Below are positions 46,872 through 57,425 of a stretch of 64,000 nucleotides of DNA, one piece after another. The notes below the pieces were generated by a model. That model saw nothing but the letters and a program-made list of their open reading frames with translations, searched no databases and was not told the DNA's origin. The stretch covers positions 248,001 through 312,000 of the forward strand of contig NZ_JAHUZF010000006.1 of assembly GCF_019218295.1 (NCBI RefSeq), written 5' to 3'. Position 1 is the stretch's first letter; the number at the start of each line of letters is the position of its first letter. A program made the position numbers and the translations under genes. The DNA comes from Maritimibacter sp. DP1N21-5 (GTDB lineage Bacteria > Pseudomonadota > Alphaproteobacteria > Rhodobacterales > Rhodobacteraceae).

Positions 46872-47999
46872 TCAGCGTTTCGGACCGGGTTTCGATCCGG
46901 GCTTCGGACCGGGTCTGCCGCCCGGGCCACCAGGTTTGCCACCCGGTCGGCCGCCGGGCCGCCCCGAACTGCGCCCGTTCGGCCCGGCGGCGGGCTTGCC
47001 GCGCGAAGAACTGGCCGGACGTTCACCCGCACCACCCTTGCCGGCGGGGCCTTTGTCTTGCGGGCCTTTGCCGGCCGGATCCTTGCCGGGGCCTCTTCTC
47101 TCGCGCGTGGTGCCTTCGCCGAAGCTATCTCGCGCCGCGAAGGGCCGCCTCCCGCCCGGCTTCCCGCCCGGCTTGCCCAGACCCTTGGCCCCGGGTTTCC
47201 GGCTTCGTTCGACGGTGCGCTTGGGCGCCTCGTCCGGCTCGGCGCTCAAGCCGAGCTGATCGCGCAGCACCCGTGCCTTGACCTCTTCCACCGCGCCGGG
47301 CTTCAACTCGCCCAGCCGGAACGGGCCATAGGAGATGCGGATCAGACGGTTCACGTTCAGGCCGACAGCCTCCATCGCGCGCCGGATTTCGCGGTTCTTG
47401 CCCTCGCGCAGGCCCACGGTGAGCCAGGCGTTCGCGCCCTGCTGGCGGTCGATCGTGACGCTCATCTCCTGGAACCGTTCGCCGTCCACGGTGACGCCCT
47501 TGCGCAGAGGCTCGAGCGTGGCATCGTCCGGTCGCCCGTTCACCCGGACACGATACTTGCGCACCCATCCGGTCGAAGGCAGTTCCAGCTTGCGCTTCAC
47601 CTCGCCGTCGTTCGTGAGGAGCAGGAGCCCCTCGGAATTGAGGTCGAGCCGACCCACGCTCATCACGCGCGGCATGTCTTCGGGCAGCTTGTCGAAGACC
47701 GTGTCGCGTCCCTTTTCATCGCGCGCGCTCGTCACCAGACCCAAGGGTTTGTGATAGAGCCAAAGCCGCGCAGGCTCGGCCTCGGCCAGTGGCGCACCGT
47801 CCACCTCGATCTTGTCCTTCTGGGTCACGTTCAGCGCGGGGCTGTCGATCACCTTGCCGTTCACCGCGACGCGGCCCTCGGCGATCATCTTCTCGGCGTC
47901 GCGGCGCGAGGCGACACCCGCGCGGGCGAGCACCTTGGCGATGCGGTCGCCGTCAGGTGACTTGGGAGATTTGGGGGCGGACTTGGGTGTATCGCTCAT
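46872..47999 (-). CDS. rluB: 23S rRNA pseudouridine synthase, RluB/RsuA family
   Basis: Protein of 375 aa. S4 domain at 18-65 (DRIAKVLARAGVASRRDAEKMIAEGRVAVNG), then the catalytic domain with the Asp in GRLDLNSEGLLLLTNDG and NREIRRAMEAVGLNVNRLIRISYGPF. The last ~130 residues are a disordered Gly/Pro/Lys/Arg tail with repeated GKPGG-type units, longer than in E. coli RluB and probably RNA-binding. Divergent from tadA (63 bases apart). Confidence 0.93.
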   Translation of the reverse strand: MSDTPKSAPKSPKSPDGDRIAKVLARAGVASRRDAEKMIAEGRVAVNGKVIDSPALNVTQKDKIEVDGAPLAEAEPARLWLYHKPLGLVTSARDEKGRDTVFDKLPEDMPRVMSVGRLDLNSEGLLLLTNDGEVKRKLELPSTGWVRKYRVRVNGRPDDATLEPLRKGVTVDGERFQEMSVTIDRQQGANAWLTVGLREGKNREIRRAMEAVGLNVNRLIRISYGPFRLGELKPGAVEEVKARVLRDQLGLSAEPDEAPKRTVERSRKPGAKGLGKPGGKPGGRRPFAARDSFGEGTTRERRGPGKDPAGKGPQDKGPAGKGGAGERPASSSRGKPAAGPNGRSSGRPGGRPGGKPGGPGGRPGPKPGSKPGPKR

Positions 48000-48062
48000 G
48001 CTTCCCCGGATAGGCTCCGCCCTTTCGCTTGTCCAGCAGGCAAAACCGGGTCACATGGGGAC

Positions 48063-48518
48063 ATGACCGCCTTCCGCTCATATATGGACGAGGCGCTGGC
48101 CGAAGCCCGCGCGGCCGCCGCGCGTGGCGAAGTGCCGGTGGGGGCCGTGCTCGTGTCGCCTGCGGGTGCCGTGGTCGCGCGTGCGGGCAACCGAACGCGT
48201 GAGTTGAATGACCCCACCGCCCATGCCGAAACGCTGGTCATCCGCGCGGCCTGTGCCGCGTCGGGGTCGGAGCGTCTGCCGCACCATGACCTTTACGTGA
48301 CGCTCGAGCCTTGCCCGATGTGCGCGGCCGTCATTTCCTTCGCCCGGATCCGCCGCCTCTACTACGGCGCAGCCGACCCGAAATCGGGCGGCACCGCCCA
48401 CGGTGCGCGCGTCTTCAGCCATCCGCAGTGCCACCACGTGCCGGAAATCTATGATGGCCTCGCCGCGCGCGAAGCCGAAGCGCTGCTCAAGGATTTCTTT
48501 GCCGCGCGCCGCGGGTAG
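48063..48518 (+). CDS. tadA: tRNA-specific adenosine deaminase
   Basis: Protein of 151 aa. The zinc-deaminase signature is complete: HAETLVI (His and catalytic Glu) and PCPMCAAVI (two Cys ligands). It makes inosine at position 34 of tRNA-Arg(ACG). Divergent from the RluB gene. It ends three bases from the AraC gene stop. Confidence 0.94.
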   Translation: MTAFRSYMDEALAEARAAAARGEVPVGAVLVSPAGAVVARAGNRTRELNDPTAHAETLVIRAACAASGSERLPHHDLYVTLEPCPMCAAVISFARIRRLYYGAADPKSGGTAHGARVFSHPQCHHVPEIYDGLAAREAEALLKDFFAARRG

Positions 48519-48521
48519 GCG

Positions 48522-50650
<2,129 letters not shown>

Positions 50651-50689
50651 TCCTCGGGGGTCGACCCCGGTCCCGAAAATCGCGGCGGC

Positions 50690-50703
50690 TTGACCTAGGT
50701 CAT
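50690..50703. promoter_or_regulatory. FNR/CRP-type box (TTGAC-N4-GTCAT) upstream of the universal stress gene
   Basis: TTGAC and GTCAT flank CTAG; the inner 12 bases (50691-50702) are a perfect palindrome. The centre is about 62 bases upstream of the usp ATG, the same distance as the like box before ydcH. A second small inverted repeat GTGTT-N4-AACAC (about 50729-50742) lies closer to the gene. FNR-type control of universal stress genes is common in Proteobacteria. Confidence 0.6.
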
Positions 50704-50758
50704 GCCGCCGCAGTCCGTTTACGGTCTAGTGTTGTTGAACACTAAAAGGAGCACGAAC

Positions 50759-51166
50759 ATGTACAAGAACATTCTCGTTCCCATCGCCTTCGATGAGACA
50801 CGCGATTCGCGGGCGGCCCTCGAGATCGCGCGCGCGATTTCCGAGGAGGGCGCGACGGTCACGGCACTGCATGTGGTCGAGGAAATCCCTTCCTACGTCG
50901 CCCAATACCTGCCGGAGGGGCAGCATCAGCACAATCTTGACGATCTTCAGGCCGCTCTGGCCGAAAAGGTGAACGGCGACAACGGCATCATCGTGAAGGT
51001 GATCGAAGGCCACGCCGGGCATTCCATCGTCGAATATGCAGCGAAGAACGGTGTGGACTGCATCGTGATTGCCTCGCACCGCCCGGGGTTTCAGGATTAT
51101 TTCCTGGGCTCTACGGCGGCGCGTGTCGTCCGGCATGCGGGCTGTGCGGTGCACGTCGTCCGCTAG
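50759..51166 (+). CDS. Universal stress protein (UspA family)
   Basis: Protein of 135 aa, one Usp domain. The ATP-binding pattern is degenerate: IASHRPGFQDYFLGSTAARVVRHAGCAVHVVR retains G-x2-x-x-x-G-S-T, so nucleotide binding is likely. N terminus MYKNILVPIAFDET is typical. RBS AAAGGAG. A terminator follows at 51223-51256. Probable anaerobic or stress induction through the box at 50690-50703. Confidence 0.93.
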   Translation: MYKNILVPIAFDETRDSRAALEIARAISEEGATVTALHVVEEIPSYVAQYLPEGQHQHNLDDLQAALAEKVNGDNGIIVKVIEGHAGHSIVEYAAKNGVDCIVIASHRPGFQDYFLGSTAARVVRHAGCAVHVVR

Positions 51167-51222
51167 GACGGCGCGGGTCCGCGTTGGGGAGGGGCTGGCG
51201 CGAACCGTCGGTCTTGCGAGGC

Positions 51223-51256
51223 AGGGCGGGCCCGGTGTGGCCCGCCCTTTCCTTTG
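51223..51256 (+). terminator. Rho-independent terminator after the universal stress gene
   Basis: Perfect ten-base arms (51223-51232 and 51239-51248) with a six-base loop, followed by TTCCTTT. Strong stem, moderate T tract. Confidence 0.82.
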
Positions 51257-51281
51257 CCCCGGCGATCCCCATATTCGGGTC

Positions 51282-51635
51282 ATGATCTGTCCGAACTGTT
51301 CCGAAGAAATGGTCCACCTCACCCGCCACGGCGTGACGCTTGACCGATGTGGCGCCTGCGGTGGCGTGTGGCTCGACCATGGCGAACTCGACGCCATCGC
51401 GAGCGCCCTGCAAAGCCCCGTGGTGCTGGGCGATCCCGAACCCGTTGTGGTGAACCGCATCGTCCGGGAGGCGCCGCAACGGGACGCCGCGCATATCGCG
51501 CGCCCCGGTCGTGGCAAGCGATGGCCGGAGGAGAGTGGCGCGAAGCGGGCGAAACCTTCGAAACGGGCCTATCCCAAGGACAAACGCCGCAGGAAGAACC
51601 GGATCAAGGACATCCTCGAAGAGATCTTCGATTGA
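51282..51635 (+). CDS. Zinc-ribbon (zf-TFIIB) protein
   Basis: Protein of 117 aa. A single ribbon MICPNCSEEMVHLTRHGVTLDRCGACGGVWLDHGELD (two CxxC pairs) is followed by a very basic tail (AKRAKPSKRAYPKDKRRRKNRIKD), suggesting nucleic-acid binding. Start at ATG 51282, right after the usp terminator. Function unknown; the family is common. Confidence 0.87.
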   Translation: MICPNCSEEMVHLTRHGVTLDRCGACGGVWLDHGELDAIASALQSPVVLGDPEPVVVNRIVREAPQRDAAHIARPGRGKRWPEESGAKRAKPSKRAYPKDKRRRKNRIKDILEEIFD

Positions 51636-51697
51636 GTTTGTCCTTTCGCGTGGGGGTGTTAGGCTCGTCTCATGAGGCCAGCCACCGGGAGGATGCC

Positions 51698-52015
51698 ATG
51701 CCCACGATCGAGAAAGCCGCCGACCGTCAGACCGTCATCACGACCTTCGAGACCAGTCCCGGAAATTGCGACGATCTGCTCGACCTGCTGACCGATGCCT
51801 ATGAAGCCTTCATCTCGAAGCAACCCGGGTTCATCGCGGCCGGCCTTCACGTGAACGATGCCCAGACAAGGATCGCGAATTATTCGCAATGGGAGAAGCG
51901 GCAGGATTTTCAGGCCATGCTGCGCTCGGACGAGATGCGGCGCCGAAACCGCGAGATCAACCAGCTGTGCCGGACGTTCGAGCCGGTGATGTACGACGTG
52001 GCCGCGACCTTCTGA
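51698..52015 (+). CDS. Antibiotic biosynthesis monooxygenase-like protein
   Basis: Protein of 105 aa, start ATG 51698 with GGGAGG upstream. Fits the ABM dimeric ferredoxin-like fold (GNCDDLLDLLTDAYEAFISKQPGFIAAGLHVNDAQTRIANYSQWEKRQDFQAML). Likely a small oxygenase or haem-degrading-type protein; substrate unknown. Its last 59 bases overlap the convergent membrane-protein gene. Confidence 0.85.
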   Translation: MPTIEKAADRQTVITTFETSPGNCDDLLDLLTDAYEAFISKQPGFIAAGLHVNDAQTRIANYSQWEKRQDFQAMLRSDEMRRRNREINQLCRTFEPVMYDVAATF

Positions 52016-52892
52016 GACCCATTGCCAGGCGGCCCCGGGCGCTGGGCTGGGGCAGGGCGGCGAAGTGCGGCATGGACCGACGCTGGCGCAGCAGCCGGGC
52101 GAGCCGCTCGCGACGCATGGCTTCGATACTGGCGGCGGGATCGGTCGCGCCCTGCGGACCCTGATCCCACAGGTGGCGCGACGGGAGCCCGGACCGTGGC
52201 GACAGGGTCAGCCCCAGCCGCCATCTTTCGCGCAGGGTGCTCAGGATCCAGGAGGCGCAGAAGGCCCAGACTCCGACGCTTTCGTCCCAGAAGATGAGGT
52301 TGTTCTCCGCGACGAAGGGCCCGAAGGGGGCCGGGGCATTGTTCTTGATCCCCGAGAGCACCATGACCATGCAGCCCGCCGCGAAGATGATCCGCCCCAT
52401 CCAGAGGTGAAACCTCCGGTCCGCCTCGCGGCGGGATTGCGGGGCGAAGACCAGAAAGCAGCTCATCGACATCATGAGATAAAGCATGAGTGCCGCGCCG
52501 TAGTGAAAGACCGGCGCAAGGGTCAGGCCGAGCATCTTCTGGCTGAGGGTGTCGACCTGCTGGCTTTCGTTCGGGAAGAAGGCGACCCCGATCGCGGCGA
52601 GCCCGGCGAGCCGTGCGATGCGGTCGGGGGGCAGCAGGCGGCCGCGTGGCGGCTCCCATCGTTTGTGCACGGCCAGAAAGACCCCCATTGCGCAGAGGCC
52701 GCCAACCAGCAGATCGCGCTGGGTCGTGTGGAAGTAGTCCGAGATCGTGGGCTGCAGATGTCCGTCGGCGATGCGTCCGGCCAGCGCAAGCACCAGTGGC
52801 AGGAAAATGCCAAGGCCCCCGAGGAAGAGGCGCAGTCGGTCAAATGCAGCGGCACCTTCCCGGTCGAGTGATTGGTTTCTGACCCGGTCCAT
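51957..52892 (-). CDS. Membrane protein of unknown function
   Basis: Protein of 311 aa with six or seven membrane segments in the first 230 residues (LGIFLPLVLALAGRIADG, DLLVGGLCAMGVFLAVHK, GLTLAPVFHYGAALMLYLMMSMSCFLVF). It resembles DUF998-type proteins. The last ~80 residues are Arg/Pro-rich and soluble, and the final 20 codons lie antisense to the ABM gene. A conserved stop may have been lost, lengthening the tail. Confidence 0.7.
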   Translation of the reverse strand: MDRVRNQSLDREGAAAFDRLRLFLGGLGIFLPLVLALAGRIADGHLQPTISDYFHTTQRDLLVGGLCAMGVFLAVHKRWEPPRGRLLPPDRIARLAGLAAIGVAFFPNESQQVDTLSQKMLGLTLAPVFHYGAALMLYLMMSMSCFLVFAPQSRREADRRFHLWMGRIIFAAGCMVMVLSGIKNNAPAPFGPFVAENNLIFWDESVGVWAFCASWILSTLRERWRLGLTLSPRSGLPSRHLWDQGPQGATDPAASIEAMRRERLARLLRQRRSMPHFAALPQPSARGRLAMGLRRSRPRRTSPARTSGTAG

Positions 52893-53014
52893 GATGGCGC
52901 AAGAATTGGCAACGCCTCAAGATTACGCCCGGGGGCTACAGAAGCAAGCGCAGGGAGAGGAGCAAACGGTATGGATTCCCGTAGGTTGTGCAACTTTCGA
53001 GCCGAAAAAGGGGC

Positions 53015-53392
53015 TCAACCCTCGGGATAGGCGACCCGGCACTGCTGGCTGGCCCGGGCGGTGGCGGCCCGGAGCGCCGGAAGCCGCGACTCCAGCGCGG
53101 CGATCTGGCGTCGCTGGTCGCCCACGTCGATGGCGACCGGGCGTTCGACGCGTTCCCATTCCGTCTTCGGGCATCCGTAGGGGTCGCCCTGCTTGTCATA
53201 GCAGACCCCGATATAGGTCACCCGTTCCTGCGTTTTGTGAATGGCATAACCGCGCGCGACGTTCCCGCGCAGGGTGCCAAGCTGCCGCTCGGCGGCCTTC
53301 AGATCGGACGAGGCATTGTAGATGCACATGTCCTGTTCCGAACAGGCGGCGAGGAGCAGGACAAGTGAGCCAAGGGCGAAGAGCGGTTTCAT
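53015..53392 (-). CDS. Small lipoprotein of unknown function
   Basis: Protein of 125 aa, start ATG 53392. Signal peptide with lipobox LLAAC (Cys18). The mature part has Cys pairs (DMCIY, GVCYDKQGDPYGCPK, QQCRVAY) and a helical segment (IAALESRLPALRAATA). No family recognised. The gaps 52893-53014 and 53393-53564 show nothing beyond promoter-like sequence. Confidence 0.72.
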   Translation of the reverse strand: MKPLFALGSLVLLLAACSEQDMCIYNASSDLKAAERQLGTLRGNVARGYAIHKTQERVTYIGVCYDKQGDPYGCPKTEWERVERPVAIDVGDQRRQIAALESRLPALRAATARASQQCRVAYPEG

Positions 53393-53564
53393 GGGGCAAG
53401 GGAAGCAGGTTCCACCGGGGCTGTCCAGCGCAGCTTGGGCCCTCCCGGTTAACATCGCGTGAAGGCCCGCAGGCCGGCAGGGACTCGCCCCACACGGAAC
53501 AATCGCGCCGGGTCACGAATTGGTGGGGGGAACACATGGTTTCAGACACTTGGAAGGAACGGAT

Positions 53565-53846
53565 ATGAACAAGGGAACCGGAATTGTCATCGGCCTCGTC
53601 GCCATCATCGCCATCGCCTTCGGGATCTACATGGTGGATTTCGACGTCACCGAGGACGGCGCCCTGCCTGACGTGGACGTGAGCGTGAACGGCGGCGAGA
53701 TGCCCGAGGTCGACGCGGAGGTCGGCGAGATCGAGGTTGGCTCGGAGACCGAGGAAGTCACCGTGCCGGACGTCGACATCGACACCGAACAGGCCGAGGT
53801 GGAAGTCCCTACGGTGGACGTGACCCCGCCGGACGACGACTCGTAA
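53565..53846 (+). CDS. Membrane-anchored acidic repeat protein
   Basis: Protein of 93 aa, start ATG 53565 with GGAAGGA upstream. A single helix (about 5-23) anchors it, then ~70 residues of Val/Asp/Glu/Pro pseudo-repeats (PDVDVSVNGGEMPEVDAEVGEIEVG..., VPDVDIDTEQAEVEVPTVDV) with no lysine or arginine in the outer part. A polyanionic periplasmic tether; function unknown. Followed by a terminator. Confidence 0.75.
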   Translation: MNKGTGIVIGLVAIIAIAFGIYMVDFDVTEDGALPDVDVSVNGGEMPEVDAEVGEIEVGSETEEVTVPDVDIDTEQAEVEVPTVDVTPPDDDS

Positions 53847-53874
53847 TCGTTTGATTTGAAGGTGCAGAACTTGG

Positions 53875-53905
53875 CCCCCGTCGCGCTTGCGGCGGGGGTT
53901 TTGGT
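53875..53905 (+). terminator. Rho-independent terminator
   Basis: Ten-base arms CCCCCGTCGC and GCGGCGGGGG (one G-T wobble) around a GCTT loop, then TTTT and TTT. Closes the acidic repeat gene. Confidence 0.88.
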
Positions 53906-53949
53906 TTATGGATGGGGCGGGACGGGGGGGTGAGAGCGTACGGCAGCCC

Positions 53950-53964
53950 GACGTCATTGACGTC
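53950..53964. repeat. Inverted repeat GACGTCA-T-TGACGTC
   Basis: A perfect seven-base inverted repeat with one central base, in the 215-base stretch between the terminator and the end of the DUF2971 gene. The AT-rich block begins about 20 bases after it. It may mark an operator or the junction of the acquired segment; nothing else is visible in 53906-54061. Confidence 0.4.
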
Positions 53965-54061
53965 ACGCTGAACGCAATAGAGATGAATCAATAGTTCTGG
54001 ATCTTGCAAGGCACCTGTCAATTTGCGCGAAGTCTGCGTTGACGCGATATTAATTGTCAGG

Positions 54062-55027
54062 TCATTTGCGAAATGGAATGCTTGATGTCATCAATTTCGG
54101 TATCAGTTCCTCGCGCTTCAATTTAGTAAGCATGGTCTTGGCGGCATGTTCATTGAGTGGGGAGCTAACTCGAGGCCCGATAATTATTGCCTCAACTGTC
54201 TCGTTGATGTTCAAGCCAAGGCTTGGCTCTCCTTTGCGGCCTTCTACCGTTAACTTCATTTTTGGCTCGGGGCCGGTGGGGCCATGGTGGTAGTCGATTA
54301 GACTCCTGAATGAACCATTCTCATCGTTCAGCGGAAAATAAGCAAGCCTCCACTCACGTTCTTCTGCAAAGCCACCGTGTTTAGTGAATACCGCTGAAAG
54401 AACAACACGACGGAAGAATGCGTGAGCGAGGCCAGAGAAATTGTCCATAGTAATCTCTTCGGACGACACAATCTCGGCAAGTTGCCAAACCTTGTTTCTT
54501 ATCGCCCCATGCCTTTCTTGGTTCGACATGTAGCTCACCTCGGAGAGAATGAATGGAGATTTTGCGGCTAGTTCAATTTTAGCAGTATCAAAAACAATCG
54601 CAGCTCCATCGCCAAAGTCGCCGTAGCCCCGCCACATAGAGAGTTTTCCGTCAGGAAAATCTCGTTGATCATGTTCGGAGAAACACGCCACAAAGAGGTC
54701 TTTGACCTCCGTTGTTCCGTATAAATTGTAAAGCGAGTTTATTTCATTGATGAAGGCTGCGTAAACATCATAGTTTAAGAATGCTCGACGTAGAGAGCGG
54801 CTTTGCGATAATTGATTTACTGCGGCGTGAATGCCGAATTGGACCTCTTGGTGGTCATTCATGTTGAGCGGGTTCGACAGCCATAACTGTCGATTCAACA
54901 GGAAGCTTTCGACCACTTGCATGGTTGTGTAGTGAGCAAGTAGTGGACGTGAGTTCGTAATGTCACGATTGTCGGTTAGATCGTCTGAGAGAAGTCCCCA
55001 AATTCTAAAGTACTGATCCGCTTCCAT
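54062..55027 (-). CDS. DUF2971 family protein, AT-rich and probably acquired
   Basis: Protein of 321 aa matching DUF2971: LLAHYTTMQVVESFLLNRQLWLSNPLNMNDHQEV near the start, LFVACFSEHDQ then LSMWRGYGDFGDGAAIVFD in the middle, and AEEREWRLAYFP late. The family has no known function. The DNA is clearly poorer in GC than all its neighbours and uses A/T-ending codons (for example gtt, aat, ttt). Start at ATG 55027 (H32-Y33, W132, E225 numbering); a GTG at 55051 inside uvrB is an alternative. It sits eight bases after the uvrB stop, same strand, so it can use uvrB transcription. Signs of horizontal gain are strong; no integrase or IS is near. Confidence 0.85.
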   Translation of the reverse strand: MEADQYFRIWGLLSDDLTDNRDITNSRPLLAHYTTMQVVESFLLNRQLWLSNPLNMNDHQEVQFGIHAAVNQLSQSRSLRRAFLNYDVYAAFINEINSLYNLYGTTEVKDLFVACFSEHDQRDFPDGKLSMWRGYGDFGDGAAIVFDTAKIELAAKSPFILSEVSYMSNQERHGAIRNKVWQLAEIVSSEEITMDNFSGLAHAFFRRVVLSAVFTKHGGFAEEREWRLAYFPLNDENGSFRSLIDYHHGPTGPEPKMKLTVEGRKGEPSLGLNINETVEAIIIGPRVSSPLNEHAAKTMLTKLKREELIPKLMTSSIPFRK

Positions 55028-55034
55028 CTCGTTG

Positions 55035-57197
55035 CTACCTTTTTCCCCCACGCCCAGCCCTCATCCCCGGCTTCCCGGCCGTAGACCGTCCGCGCACGGC
55101 CTTCTCGCCTGCCGCTTCCACCGCCGCCTGACGCGCCATGGGGTCGTCGGCCACGGCCAAATCCACCGCTTCCAGCCGCTTCACCTCGTCCCGCAGCCGC
55201 GCGGCTTCCTCGAACTCCAGGTTCTCGGCGGCCTTGCGCATCTGGGCCTTCAGCGCGTCGAGATGCGAGGCCAGGTTGCCGCCGACGTTCGTCTTGTCCA
55301 CCGTCGCCGTCACGCGGCTCATGTCGGTGTCGCCGGCGTAGAGCCCCGCGAGCACGTCCTCGACGTTCTTTTTCACCGTCTGGGGCGTGATCCCGTGCTC
55401 CTCGTTATAGGCCATCTGGCGGGCGCGGCGACGGTCCGTCTCGGCCAGCGCGCGCTCCATCGAGCCGGTGATCCGGTCGGCATACATGATGACCCGGCCA
55501 TCGGCGTTCCGTGCGGCCCGGCCGATCGTCTGGATGAGCGAGGTTTCAGAGCGCAGGAAGCCCTCCTTGTCCGCGTCGAGGATCGCGACCAGCCCACATT
55601 CGGGGATGTCCAAGCCTTCGCGCAGGAGGTTGATCCCGATCAGCACGTCGAAGGCGCCCAGACGCAGGTCGCGCAGGATCTCGATCCGTTCGATGGTGTC
55701 GATGTCGGAGTGCATGTAGCGCACGCGGATGCCCTGTTCGTGCATGTATTCGGTGAGGTCTTCGGCCATGCGCTTGGTCAGCGTCGTGACCAGCGTGCGA
55801 TACCCGGCCTGCGCGACGCGGCGCACCTCGTCCAGAAGGTCGTCCACCTGCTTCTCGACCGGGCGGATTTCGACCATCGGGTCGAGCAGACCCGTGGGGC
55901 GGATGACCTGTTCGGTAAAGACGCCGCCGGTGCGCTCAAGCTCCCAATTCCCCGGCGTGGCCGAGACGAAGACGGACTGCGGGCGCATGGCGTCCCATTC
56001 CTCGAATTTGAGCGGGCGGTTGTCCATGCAGGAGGGCAGGCGGAAGCCGTGTTCCGCGAGCGTGAACTTGCGCCGATAGTCGCCGCGATACATGCCGCCG
56101 ATCTGGGGCACGCTGACGTGGCTTTCGTCGGCAAAGACGATGGCGTTGTCGGGGATATATTCAAAGAGCGTGGGCGGGGGTTCCCCGATGCCACGGCCCG
56201 TGAGGTAGCGGGAGTAGTTCTCGATCCCGTTGCAGAACCCGGCGGCCTCCAGCATCTCGAGATCAAAGCGGGTGCGTTGTTCGAGGCGCTGTGCTTCGAG
56301 CAGTTTGCCCTCCTTCTCGAACTCGGCCAAGCGCAGGGTGAGTTCCTTCTTGATGCCTTCGATGGCCTGGCGCAGCGTGGGCGTGGGGGTCACATAGTGG
56401 GAATTCGCGTAGACGCGGACCTTGTCGAGCGTATCGGTCCTGGCGCCGGTCAGCGTGTCGAATTCGGTGATCGCCTCAAGCTCCTCGCCAAAGAACGACA
56501 GCCGCCAGCCGCGGTCTTCGAGGTGGGAGGGCCAGATTTCGAGGGAGTCGCCGCGCACCCGGAAGCTGCCGCGGGCAAAGGCGTTGTCGTTGCGTTTATA
56601 CTGCTGGGCGACAAGTTCCTTCATCACCTGCCGCTGGTCGTAGTCCTTGCCCACCTCGAGGTCGAGCGTCATGGCGACATAGGTCTCGGGCGACCCGATG
56701 CCGTAGATGCAGGACACCGAGGCGACGATGATCACGTCGTCGCGTTCGAGAAGCGCCCTCGTGGCCGAGTGGCGCATCCGGTCGATCTGTTCGTTGATCT
56801 GGCTTTCCTTCTCGATGAAGGTGTCGGTCCGCGCGACATAGGCTTCGGGCTGGTAGTAGTCGTAGTAGGACACGAAGTATTCGACCGCGTTGTCCGGGAA
56901 GAACCCCTTGAACTCGCCATAAAGCTGGGCCGCGAGCGTCTTGTTCGGGGCAAGGATGATCGCGGGGCGCTGGGTCTCCTCGATGATCTTGGCCATGGTG
57001 TAGGTCTTGCCGGTGCCGGTCGCGCCCAGAAGCACCTGGTCCTGCTCGCCGTCCATGATCCCGGCGGACAGTTCCGCGATGGCGGTCGGCTGGTCGCCGG
57101 CGGGCTGGAAGCTCGTGTTCATCACGAACCGCCTGCCACCTTCGAGCTTGGGCTTCGCAGGGATCGGGTTCATCAGGGGGGCGGCGATATCGGACAT
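55035..57197 (-). CDS. uvrB: Excinuclease ABC subunit B
   Basis: Protein of 720 aa, full-length. Walker [15 protein letters not shown] near residue 50, the beta-hairpin [11 protein letters not shown], helicase motifs ([24 protein letters not shown]) and the C-terminal UVR domain ([22 protein letters not shown]). Works with UvrA and UvrC in nucleotide excision repair. I chose the ATG at 57197; the open frame upstream to 57272 overlaps the leader. A LexA box of the GTTC-N7-GTTC type is not evident. Confidence 0.97.
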   Translation of the reverse strand: MSDIAAPLMNPIPAKPKLEGGRRFVMNTSFQPAGDQPTAIAELSAGIMDGEQDQVLLGATGTGKTYTMAKIIEETQRPAIILAPNKTLAAQLYGEFKGFFPDNAVEYFVSYYDYYQPEAYVARTDTFIEKESQINEQIDRMRHSATRALLERDDVIIVASVSCIYGIGSPETYVAMTLDLEVGKDYDQRQVMKELVAQQYKRNDNAFARGSFRVRGDSLEIWPSHLEDRGWRLSFFGEELEAITEFDTLTGARTDTLDKVRVYANSHYVTPTPTLRQAIEGIKKELTLRLAEFEKEGKLLEAQRLEQRTRFDLEMLEAAGFCNGIENYSRYLTGRGIGEPPPTLFEYIPDNAIVFADESHVSVPQIGGMYRGDYRRKFTLAEHGFRLPSCMDNRPLKFEEWDAMRPQSVFVSATPGNWELERTGGVFTEQVIRPTGLLDPMVEIRPVEKQVDDLLDEVRRVAQAGYRTLVTTLTKRMAEDLTEYMHEQGIRVRYMHSDIDTIERIEILRDLRLGAFDVLIGINLLREGLDIPECGLVAILDADKEGFLRSETSLIQTIGRAARNADGRVIMYADRITGSMERALAETDRRRARQMAYNEEHGITPQTVKKNVEDVLAGLYAGDTDMSRVTATVDKTNVGGNLASHLDALKAQMRKAAENLEFEEAARLRDEVKRLEAVDLAVADDPMARQAAVEAAGEKAVRGRSTAGKPGMRAGRGGKR

Positions 57198-57425
57198 GGG
57201 CGGCAGACTCCTTACCTGGGCAGAGTTGTGCCCTTTTTGTTCGTGTTCAAGGGCTATGAGACAGGATCGCACCAGGTTCCTGACAGGAGCCGTCAGCAGG
57301 CTGAAACGCGGCCTTCCCGCATCATATGGCGAAATCCCGAGGGTCGATCGCCCGCAAACCGGGGCTGTGCATTGACAGGTGCCTGAACGGACGTTTCAGT
57401 TCATCAAAAAGAAGAGGCAGAGCAG

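Noticed and set aside
55032..57386. Open frame of 784 codons opposite uvrB
   Set aside because: A GC-driven shadow of uvrB with composition typical of antisense frames; no family match.
57198..57425. SOS box upstream of uvrB
   Set aside because: GTTC repeats occur (GTTCGTGTTC) but with a two-base spacing, not the seven-base spacing of the alphaproteobacterial LexA site.
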